Source of the DNA: Flammeovirgaceae bacterium
GTDB lineage: Bacteria; Bacteroidota; Bacteroidia; Cytophagales; Cyclobacteriaceae
Assembly (NCBI GenBank): GCA_003229495.1
Contig: QIEB01000354.1
Location: forward strand, 1 to 9,206
DNA length: 9,206 nucleotides
Direction: 5' to 3'
Shown here: one piece after another, positions 1 to 6,391 of the stretch
Numbering within the stretch: position 1 is the first letter of the stretch
Layout: each line of letters starts with the position of its first letter
The notes under the pieces: model-generated
Database searches by the model: none
What the model was told of the DNA's origin: nothing
Seen by the model: the letters and a program-made list of their open reading frames with translations, nothing else
Position numbers and translations under genes: made by a program

Positions 1-641
1 TCATTCTTAGTGATCAGCACCAACTCCTGATAATGCCGGCCCACAGGCAAAACCATTCGTCCGCCAATAGCCAGCTGATCTGTCAATGCCTGAGGTATAT
101 CCTCTGGAGCGGCAGTAACAATAATCCGGTCAAAAGGAGCATGTTCCGGCCATCCCTGATAGCCGTCACCCCATTTCACAAAAACGTTGTTATGCCCTAA
201 TTTTTTTAACAGAACCGCAGAGGATTTTGCCAATGGTTCCACTATTTCAATCGTATATACGGACTTGGTTAATTGGGCCAAAACAGCAGCCTGATATCCA
301 GAGCCAGTGCCAATTTCCAACACCCGCTCGTCTCCACTTAACTGCAATAGCTCTGTCATAAGGGCAACAATGTATGGCTGAGAAATTGTTTGCTGATGTC
401 CAATGGGCAATGGCCCATCCTGATAAGCCTGGTCACTATAGGAACCTGGCAAAAATAGATGGCGAGGGGTTTCACTCATTACTTTGATTACCCTTTGATC
501 GGTAATTCCCCGGCTGACTATCTGGGTTTTTACCATCTTATTTGCCTGTTTTTGCCAAGTAGTTTCAATCTGGGCATACATGTCAATGGTTAAGATATTG
601 CCAGTCAAAAAGATGGTTAACAGTAACTTTAACAGATGCAT
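1..641 (-). CDS. pcm: Protein-L-isoaspartate O-methyltransferase, signal-peptide form, 3' end cut by the window edge
   Basis: This enzyme methylates L-isoaspartyl residues in damaged proteins using S-adenosylmethionine, which starts their repair. I translated 213 codons from the ATG at 641; the frame stays open to base 1, so the C-terminus lies outside the window. Family hallmarks are visible in order: MVKTQIVSRGI (36-46), TPRHLFLP (58-65), the TISQPYIVALMTELL segment (85-99), the SAM-binding motif VLEIGTGSGYQ (107-117), an acidic strand end IEIVEP (131-136), GDGYQGW (158-164) and FDRIIVTAA (170-178). Residues 1-24 look like a signal peptide: a hydrophobic run (5-19) and a YAQ end before IETTW. 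Many Bacteroidota members have such an N-terminus. A start at Met21 would give a cytoplasmic protein of ordinary bacterial length, so the start is the uncertain part. No clear Shine-Dalgarno sequence precedes either start. The gene is separated from its upstream neighbour by 246 bp holding an inverted repeat, so it probably has its own promoter or is partly uncoupled from that operon. Confidence 0.93.
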   Translation of the reverse strand, partial: MHLLKLLLTIFLTGNILTIDMYAQIETTWQKQANKMVKTQIVSRGITDQRVIKVMSETPRHLFLPGSYSDQAYQDGPLPIGHQQTISQPYIVALMTELLQLSGDERVLEIGTGSGYQAAVLAQLTKSVYTIEIVEPLAKSSAVLLKKLGHNNVFVKWGDGYQGWPEHAPFDRIIVTAAPEDIPQALTDQLAIGGRMVLPVGRHYQELVLITKN

Positions 642-681
642 GGAATCTGACCTATTAGGCATGTGAAAAGAAATATTATTA

Positions 682-859
682 AACCCAGAATTGTCATTAG
701 AAATTTACTATGGCTTCTAATTTACTATCATTCAGGCACGTACTCACTTTTTGGTACTCACCATAATCTTACTATGCCTCCGTGCCAAAAATCTGCGTGA
801 GCACCTGACTAACAGCAACTTAGAAGCCTCGCTACAAAGTCCAATGACAATCCTGGGTT
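682..859 (-). repeat. Long imperfect inverted repeat (foldback element or structured 3'-UTR RNA)
   Basis: The two arms are 682-754 and 785-859. The outer arm, 682-698 against 843-859, matches at 16 of 17 positions (left arm begins AACCCAGAATTGTCATT). After an unpaired interval of about 13 bases, 712-736 matches the reverse complement of 804-828 at 20 of 25 positions, starting with a perfect 9-bp GGCTTCTAA. Further in, CTCAC and TTTTTGG also match with small indels. The middle (755-784) would be the loop. Most differences between arms are A/G or C/T changes that leave G-U pairs only if the minus strand is transcribed. That is the direction of both flanking genes. The element starts 28 bp after the stop of the gene at 888-1559. 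TTACTAT occurs three times inside (705, 722, 769), and GTACTCAC occurs twice (740, 754). No target-site duplication is obvious. It could be a MITE-like element, a terminator or processing hairpin, or an RNA of its own. Confidence 0.7.
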
Positions 860-887
860 AGAAATTATAACATTTTATTCAATCTTA

Positions 888-1559
888 CTAATCACCCGTA
901 CGGTTCTTCTTTACCTGATAGAGAACTCCCTGGTCAAACGGCGACCAGATTGAGGTTTTAACTTTTGCAGCTTTCAACCCTTTATTCACCCAGTTATTGC
1001 AGGTTTGAATGAAACTAAAATTTCCATTTGCCTGATAAAATTTATCGTACTCCGAGTATCCGGAGGCTTCAATTTCCAGTATATTATGGTCTGGGTCCTT
1101 TTTAAAGGTTGCGTCCAGGTAATCGTTTAATAGTTGTATTTGAATATCACACATTGGAACAGTAGTCCAACCCGGATATTCATTATTTATCCAGGCCACA
1201 TGGATGGCCGACTCACTGTCCAGAAACAGAGCTTGAAAAGCGGTACTTAATTCTAAGTCATTCCAGGTGGGGGTGTATATATAGAACTCTTTATCACCCC
1301 AGCCAAAGGCTATTTGTGAAACCCATGGTGGCAGATTCAGGGCTTTCAGCATTTCTCGGCCAAGGTACTCGCGGGGAATTATCAGGTCCAGGTGCACTCC
1401 ATTGGAGGCTATGAAAATTTCCTTTTCTGGTAGACAATCCAAGTCCTCCGGGCTTGAAGCAATCACCGATAAAGTAAATGCTGCTAAAAAATAACTGGCG
1501 ATAACCACGGAAAGAACCACCAGGCTGGTTTTGAGGTATTTTATCAACTTTGTAATCAT
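888..1559 (-). CDS. DUF2459 / TIGR02117 family membrane-anchored protein
   Basis: This 223-residue protein belongs to the conserved DUF2459 (TIGR02117) family, which has been noted near urease genes in some bacteria but has no established function. Residues 11-34 form one hydrophobic segment, so the rest is probably exported and anchored at the inner membrane. Family motifs are well preserved: SNGVHLDLIIP (52-62), FGWGDKEFY (85-93), TPTW (96-99), FYQANGNFSFIQTCNNWVN (174-192) and WSPFDQGVLY (205-214). The invariant His56 in GVHLDL and Cys187 in TCNNW are spaced as in papain-like folds with a permuted His-then-Cys order, so a cysteine hydrolase or amidase activity is conceivable; that is my inference. 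The gene starts 26 bp after the stop of the FAD oxidoreductase gene and is probably the last of the four-gene minus-strand cluster. The inverted repeat lies just downstream. Length is normal for the family and no damage is seen. Confidence 0.88.
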   Translation of the reverse strand: MITKLIKYLKTSLVVLSVVIASYFLAAFTLSVIASSPEDLDCLPEKEIFIASNGVHLDLIIPREYLGREMLKALNLPPWVSQIAFGWGDKEFYIYTPTWNDLELSTAFQALFLDSESAIHVAWINNEYPGWTTVPMCDIQIQLLNDYLDATFKKDPDHNILEIEASGYSEYDKFYQANGNFSFIQTCNNWVNKGLKAAKVKTSIWSPFDQGVLYQVKKNRTGD

Positions 1560-1585
1560 GGAAAATGATCATTAGCAGCGATCCA

Positions 1586-3250
1586 TTACTCATCAAATTC
1601 CAGAATCTGACCGTATTTTACCAGCTGGGTACGAATTTCGGAATAATTCAATTGCTGTACTGACGCGGTTTTATCTACAGCCATAACGGCTAGCACCCCA
1701 GCACTTTGCCCCAATATCATAAATACAGGTTCCATGCGGATGGAGCCAAAAGCAATGTGTGAGCTTGACAGGGCAACCGGTACCAAAAGGTTAGTACATT
1801 CACTGGCCTTAGGTAAAATAGATCCCAAGGCAATTTTATAAGGCTTAGGAGGATGGATCCCAATGTCTCCTTCGTTTTGTACATAGCCTTCAGGAGTTAT
1901 GTAGCGCTGTACATTGTGAGAGTCCATGGTATAGGATCCCATACCAATTGATTCTATGATTTCTGTGCGGTCCATGATCTCATTTTCTGTCATCATGTAT
2001 TCCCCGATCATTCGGCGAGCCTCCCTGACGTATATTTGGTGAGGCCAATGTTCATTATCCTGAAACTCATCTTTAGCAAGGCCCCAACGATTAATTTCAC
2101 TTTGTACATCAGCCGGAATCCTATGGTCATTGGCTAGAAAGTACAATAATCCGGATTGGTAAGTTTTGTGTTCTTCTATTATCTCTTTTCGTCTCTCATA
2201 GGAAGCCTCCGGGTAATCATAGTTCATGCCGATATTATCAGAACTGAAAGGTCCGTGATTGTTGACATCAGTTTTTAGATTTGGAATAGGGTCAAATTTG
2301 TTGAATGTATCCCGCCATCCTGTATCGAATATTCTCAGCAACAATTCGTATTGGGTAGAATCATATTCAATGGGCCTTATAAATGCGATTCGGTTCTCTT
2401 CCACGGTAGTCAGACACAACCTGAAACAATAGGCCTGTAACTTTCTATCGCCCTGCCCCCTTTTACCAGGGTCTTCAGTTGATATTCTAGCAAGTACACC
2501 GCTGCCAGGATCACCAGGGACTACATAGGGGCTGATATTCATTTCTCCAAAGTGGTGGCCATGATGCAATACCCCCGTTTGAATGCCGTTCCAGGGCTCC
2601 TGATAAAGATCAACGGGCTCTCTTCCTACTTGATAGCTAACCCCGGCGGAAGCCATCAGGTCCCCTTCATAGGTAGCATCAATGAACATTTTGCCAACAT
2701 ATGTTTGTCCACTCAGGGTGGTCAAAGACTGAATAACGCCGTTCTCCATCACCACACCATGTTCCCTTTCCAACCACTCATCTCTAAAGACCCTCACCTG
2801 GTCTTCTTCCACAAAGTCATCAAAAACATTTTCTGCAATATGTGGTTCGAAGATCCACATGGTTCTGAAATCTCCATCAATAGCTGGGGTCCCTTGACCT
2901 ATATTGCCGTACTCTCCCTTTTTTTGCCACACCCAGGTTTCCGGTTTTTCATAGTATTGATATACTCTTTGGTAGAACTCCCTTGCCAGGCCACCAATCA
3001 CTTCCTTATTCCCGGTGTCGGTGTAGCCCAGCCCCGATGAGGTCAGGCCTCCCAGGTGCTTAGCGGGTGAAACTATCACCACTGATCTGCCCATTTTTGC
3101 TACCTGCACGGCGGCGGTTACTGCTGCTGAAGTGCCCCCATAAACTATCACGTCAGCTTCAATATCCCTTGCCTCATTTGAATGTGATCCCTGACATCCC
3201 CAAAAGAGCCATCCAATTAATATCAAATAATTCAAGAGGCTCCGTTTCAT
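1586..3250 (-). CDS. FAD-dependent oxidoreductase (FAD_oxidored family), exported, probable lipoprotein
   Basis: This is a 554-residue flavoprotein of the FAD_oxidored type (PF12831), a family often loosely annotated as 'xanthan lyase' or FAD-dependent oxidoreductase in Bacteroidota and planctomycetes. The N-terminal 19 residues form a signal sequence ending in LFWGC, so Cys19 may be lipidated, although Phe and Trp before the Gly are not a classic lipobox. The dinucleotide-binding fold runs from about 33 to 61 (ADVIVYGGTSAAVTAAVQVA, then SVVIVSP), followed by HLGGLTSSGLGYTD (65-78), the typical second flavin-contact segment. FIDATYEGDLMASAG (around 189-203) and the C-terminal SSSHIAFGSIRMEPVFMILG with QSAGVLA are also standard for the family. 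The substrate is unknown; members are thought to oxidise sugar-like or polyhydroxy compounds, but the sequence does not decide this. The gene starts 32 bp after the arylsulfotransferase-family gene and ends 26 bp before the DUF2459 gene, consistent with co-transcription. The ATG at 3250 is chosen because it gives the complete signal peptide. Confidence 0.9.
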   Translation of the reverse strand: MKRSLLNYLILIGWLFWGCQGSHSNEARDIEADVIVYGGTSAAVTAAVQVAKMGRSVVIVSPAKHLGGLTSSGLGYTDTGNKEVIGGLAREFYQRVYQYYEKPETWVWQKKGEYGNIGQGTPAIDGDFRTMWIFEPHIAENVFDDFVEEDQVRVFRDEWLEREHGVVMENGVIQSLTTLSGQTYVGKMFIDATYEGDLMASAGVSYQVGREPVDLYQEPWNGIQTGVLHHGHHFGEMNISPYVVPGDPGSGVLARISTEDPGKRGQGDRKLQAYCFRLCLTTVEENRIAFIRPIEYDSTQYELLLRIFDTGWRDTFNKFDPIPNLKTDVNNHGPFSSDNIGMNYDYPEASYERRKEIIEEHKTYQSGLLYFLANDHRIPADVQSEINRWGLAKDEFQDNEHWPHQIYVREARRMIGEYMMTENEIMDRTEIIESIGMGSYTMDSHNVQRYITPEGYVQNEGDIGIHPPKPYKIALGSILPKASECTNLLVPVALSSSHIAFGSIRMEPVFMILGQSAGVLAVMAVDKTASVQQLNYSEIRTQLVKYGQILEFDE

Positions 3251-3282
3251 AATGGGAATTGTTAGTGGTCAATTCTTCATTG

Positions 3283-4920
3283 CTAATTTTCCTGCGGGGG
3301 CGGGGGCGTAAATACCTCCGGTTGCGGGTCAATGGGCTCCAAGGTCCGCCCTGCCAGTGCAGGATTATCGGCAGGAATATGTATTCCTCTGAATTGAGCA
3401 AACATAAAAGGTCCAATTGGCTGTGGAGGTGAGCCGTCCGGGAGCCGGTAGTTTTCAAAATATTGGTTCCAGTATTCCCAAACGATATCACCATTTGGGG
3501 TCACTTCCATAAACCGCCCTTTAGGACCTGAAGTGATAAATGTATTGCCATTTTTCATGCGATGGACACCTGATACAAATGGTCCATAAAAAGAATAAAG
3601 ATCAGGCGCTTTATAGGACCACTTCGGTTCTGCAGGACCGAAAGCGCTGCCTTCTTCCAGGACATAGGCCCCGTTTTCATCTACTGTGGGCGTGAACTCA
3701 TACACCGCACTGTAATTGCTGAAGTCGCCGATGCTTAAGTCTATACTTTCTTTGGCACCCATGGCGGCAAACACATTGGGAAATTTGCCTTCAGGGCTGG
3801 TAATCTCATTACTAAACACCGTCATATTTCCGGCACCTGGGTAGCCCTCCGGAATCCATTTAACATCGTGCTGTCCGAATAGTTTCTGGTCTTCAGGTCC
3901 TCCGCGACCATAGTTTGCCGGATTACCCCATCTGTACAACAAATCTCCTCCGTGTCCCCATTTGCCGCCGTTACTTCCCTTGGCCTCCTCAGTAGTGGTA
4001 CTGTGGTCAATGACCCAAACCTCACTAAAGCCTTGCGAACTGATGGCAATTTGATCCAGGTTTGTGTTGTAAACGATGGCATTTACGTGGGCCATGTCTG
4101 AGCCCTGATTGTCTGGGGTAGCATTGGAAGTCATATTCCCCTGACTCTTCATTGCATCTACTTGTTCCTGTGTCATGTGTGGTACATGTGCATGAGCATT
4201 TATATTGATCTTTCGAGGATTAGCTGCAGTGTTTCCATAATTGCCTTTGGCCTCATCAAAATCCTGCACCAGGTGGTCCCACATATGCCATTCCCAAACT
4301 ACATTACCACCTTCCGGGCGCGTCGGTTCAATTTCAATGATCTTGTCCGGCCATAGCCCCGCCCCAGGTGTCAGTTCAGGGTCCCTCCCTGCTGCCACAC
4401 ATTCTTCTTTGGATTTCACTTCCCAGGATATAGCCAGGATATTACCGCTAGGCATGATGGCAAAATCATGGTGCGTAAGATGCTGGTCGGTGGCATACTT
4501 GAAATTCCACAATAACTCCCCATCCCAAGTGTACTCACGTAAAATGCCTGATTGTCCACCTCCAGCAAATACCGGAAAGTCAGGATCCCTGTCCAATCGG
4601 AAAATGCGACCGTCATCCTGTAAATAACTGTTCAAGGTATTATACTCCCCCTTCCATTCATGGACAATCTCCCCTTCAAGATTCATCAACCAGGTAGCAG
4701 TACCTGCGGCCGGGTGAAATAAAATGTAACCAGGCGTAGCATCCGGAGTATTGATTATCAGTCCTCTTTTGGCATCCAAACCAGCCACATTACGGGTATC
4801 TTCAGGAGCCCATTCCTTGACAGGTACTTCAGCAACCAGAATTTCGCTGGTATCTTTTTGGGTACAGGTTGTACAAAAGAAGAGAACAGCAATTGCCAAC
4901 ATTAATAAGTATTTGTTCAT
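3283..4920 (-). CDS. Arylsulfotransferase (ASST) family protein, probable lipoprotein
   Basis: ASST-family enzymes (PF05935/PF14269) transfer a sulfuryl group from one phenolic sulfate ester to another phenol without PAPS, and act outside the cytoplasm on a six-bladed beta-propeller. I prefer the ATG at 4920, giving 545 residues that begin MNKYLLMLAIAVLFF with cysteines at 16 and 19 suited to lipidation. The ATG at 4944 would only add MLPKPIII. Recognisable blocks, in 4920-start numbering: HLTHHDFAIMPSGNILAIS (147-165), NVVWEWHMWDHLVQD (206-220), MAHVNAIVYN (276-285), IDHSTT (304-309), GGDLLYRWGNPANYG (324-338), GQHDVKWI (350-357) and GVHRMKNGNTFIT (451-463). The repeated 'W..D G.. LW' strands fit propeller blades. 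The family's active site uses histidines and an arginine, and several candidate histidines are present in these blocks, but I cannot assign them exactly. The mature chain has only one cysteine (174), so the disulfide described for E. coli AssT is absent. The C-terminus is proline-rich (TPPPPQEN). The gene lies 39 bp after the MFS gene. Confidence 0.88.
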   Translation of the reverse strand: MNKYLLMLAIAVLFFCTTCTQKDTSEILVAEVPVKEWAPEDTRNVAGLDAKRGLIINTPDATPGYILFHPAAGTATWLMNLEGEIVHEWKGEYNTLNSYLQDDGRIFRLDRDPDFPVFAGGGQSGILREYTWDGELLWNFKYATDQHLTHHDFAIMPSGNILAISWEVKSKEECVAAGRDPELTPGAGLWPDKIIEIEPTRPEGGNVVWEWHMWDHLVQDFDEAKGNYGNTAANPRKININAHAHVPHMTQEQVDAMKSQGNMTSNATPDNQGSDMAHVNAIVYNTNLDQIAISSQGFSEVWVIDHSTTTEEAKGSNGGKWGHGGDLLYRWGNPANYGRGGPEDQKLFGQHDVKWIPEGYPGAGNMTVFSNEITSPEGKFPNVFAAMGAKESIDLSIGDFSNYSAVYEFTPTVDENGAYVLEEGSAFGPAEPKWSYKAPDLYSFYGPFVSGVHRMKNGNTFITSGPKGRFMEVTPNGDIVWEYWNQYFENYRLPDGSPPQPIGPFMFAQFRGIHIPADNPALAGRTLEPIDPQPEVFTPPPPQEN

Positions 4921-4959
4921 AATGATAATTGGTTTTGGTAACATATAATTTTTATTAAA

Positions 4960-6126
4960 TCATTCCAATTCACTTTTCCTGTTCTTTAAATGTAAAACCA
5001 GGAAGGTGAGCGCCAACACCGATAGCAATATTGCCGCCAACATAAATATACTTGGCAATGAAAACCTTTTTGCCAACGGCAAAGTAATGATGGGTGACAG
5101 AAATTGGCCCATAAACCAAAACATGGTCAATTTGCCAATAACTTTACCTCTTATCTCAGGGGGCGCTATTTGCATTACCCAAAGATTGGTATTGGGAATC
5201 ATCATGCCAATACCGAAGCCAACGAACATCATGGCAGCCAGCACCATCCAGTAACTGGTGGCCCAGGAAGTCAGCGCTAATCCAATCGCCATAATCAAAT
5301 ACCCTATAAAAAAGATGGAATAGAAAGTGAACTTGCCTTTGATTTTGGAGTATGAGAAAGAGCTTACCGCCGAAAATAAGGTACTGACAGCCACTGCGAT
5401 ACCGATCAATGCATTTTTTTCCACCCCAAGAGCTTTGAGATGAAATGGCAGGTGTACCGGTAAGATAAAGAAGATAATCCACATGATCATGGTATTAATT
5501 ACCAATAACCAAATGATTGACGGAGTCTTTGTTTGTACATCCGATTGTTGCCTATTACCCACTACCGTTGGCTCATAAAGATAAATTACTGCCAATGGAA
5601 GAAATACCAACGAGAGCGCGTAAATCAAGAAGGGAGTTCGCCAACTAACATCGGCCAAAAATCCCCCCAGGCTTACCAGCACGATCCCTCCCATGGACAT
5701 AAATGCTACCTGTATGCCGGTAAATTTTTGTCTTTCCTGGCCTTCAAAATAATCGGCGATCAAGGTGATGACAATGGTCATGGACATGCCCACTGAAATA
5801 CCCAAAACCGCCCTTGAGATTAGTATATAATATAAATCTTGTAAGTAAAATCCCGCGGTGCCCGCGATGGCGTAAAGCACCATGGCTACCCATAGTAGTT
5901 TCATGCGGCCATATCTATCGATAAGAATTCCGGCCAAGGGCGAGGTGATGGCAATGAACAACGCAGGTATGGTAAGCACCATTTGGACCATAAATTGCCC
6001 ATTGGATAAATTAGAAAACTCTGCAGACATAGCCGGAAGAGCTGGCGAAATGGTAATCACCGACATAATGGTGAGACTACTCACCAATAGCACCGTGAGT
6101 TTTAATGCGCCCTTATTGTTGGTCAT
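4960..6126 (-). CDS. Major facilitator superfamily (MFS) transporter, DHA1-like
   Basis: This 388-residue integral membrane protein is an MFS secondary transporter, most like proton-driven efflux or sugar-efflux members of the DHA1 group. The pattern of hydrophobic stretches fits 12 transmembrane helices in two halves, with a short hydrophilic central loop at about 185-202 (EPTVVGNRQQSDVQ). The signature loop between helices 2 and 3 is present as GILIDRYGRMKLLW (66-79), matching motif A (G-x-L-x-D-R-x-G-R). SRAVLGISVGM (104-114) fits helix 4 with its motif-B Arg, and GGFLADVSWRTPFLIYA (154-170) matches the end of helix 5 and the start of helix 6. A degenerate second motif A, SYSKIKGKFTFY, occurs at 258-269. 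The charged tail KNRKSELE is cytoplasmic. It is the first gene of the four-gene minus-strand cluster, so the promoter should lie in 6127-6391. Substrate and direction cannot be read; the two exported enzymes downstream suggest it moves their substrate or product across the inner membrane. The ATG at 6126 is the natural start. Confidence 0.92.
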   Translation of the reverse strand: MTNNKGALKLTVLLVSSLTIMSVITISPALPAMSAEFSNLSNGQFMVQMVLTIPALFIAITSPLAGILIDRYGRMKLLWVAMVLYAIAGTAGFYLQDLYYILISRAVLGISVGMSMTIVITLIADYFEGQERQKFTGIQVAFMSMGGIVLVSLGGFLADVSWRTPFLIYALSLVFLPLAVIYLYEPTVVGNRQQSDVQTKTPSIIWLLVINTMIMWIIFFILPVHLPFHLKALGVEKNALIGIAVAVSTLFSAVSSFSYSKIKGKFTFYSIFFIGYLIMAIGLALTSWATSYWMVLAAMMFVGFGIGMMIPNTNLWVMQIAPPEIRGKVIGKLTMFWFMGQFLSPIITLPLAKRFSLPSIFMLAAILLSVLALTFLVLHLKNRKSELE

Positions 6127-6391
6127 TGTGGGAAGTGAGCATTAGATGTTGTATTTCCTTGCCCAATTTAAGGATAATTGTGAGACATGCTAGTTAATTG
6201 TCCTTTCCGTAATGTTCAAAGTCCAACCGTTGGATGCTTCTGCTGGGAATAGGGTTTTTTAAAAAATTCTTATAAATAATACATTAGTAGGTAAACTACA
6301 CCGCTCCAATTGAAAATCAGGGGCTTATCCATCATTTTTACCCTGTAATCAGAGGCAATCTCTGTGATTTTTAGAAAAATATGATTGGATC
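6127..6391. promoter_or_regulatory. Divergent intergenic region, presumed promoters for the MFS cluster and the lipoprotein gene
   Basis: These 265 bp separate two divergent start codons, so promoters in both directions are expected here. The middle is very AT-rich (6256-6290, with a T6 run, an A6 run and TATAAATAAT at 6271-6280). I found no exact Bacteroidota-type TAnnTTTG box at proper spacing from a TTG on either strand. The nearest looks, TAAATTGG on the minus strand around 6160-6170 and TATGATTG on the plus strand around 6380, each miss one base, so no promoter position is claimed. A small imperfect hairpin lies at 6347-6369: AATCAGAG, a five-base loop, then CTCTG-TG-ATT, running into a short T run just upstream of the lipoprotein start. 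No small gene, tRNA or known riboswitch is visible. Confidence 0.5.

Noticed and set aside
682..859. Retron or other reverse-transcribed ncRNA
   Set aside because: The long inverted repeat resembles such elements in outline, but no reverse transcriptase or effector gene is present in the window.
2552..3040. Plus-strand open frame of 162 codons
   Set aside because: It is antisense to the FAD oxidoreductase gene, whose translation matches family motifs throughout.
3288..3308. G-quadruplex in the G-rich run
   Set aside because: Only two long G runs are present, and they are explained by the proline codons at the C-terminus of the arylsulfotransferase-family protein.
4942..4944. ATG at 4944 as start of the arylsulfotransferase-family gene
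   Set aside because: It adds only MLPKPIII before a standard lipoprotein signal sequence beginning MNKYLLML at 4920.
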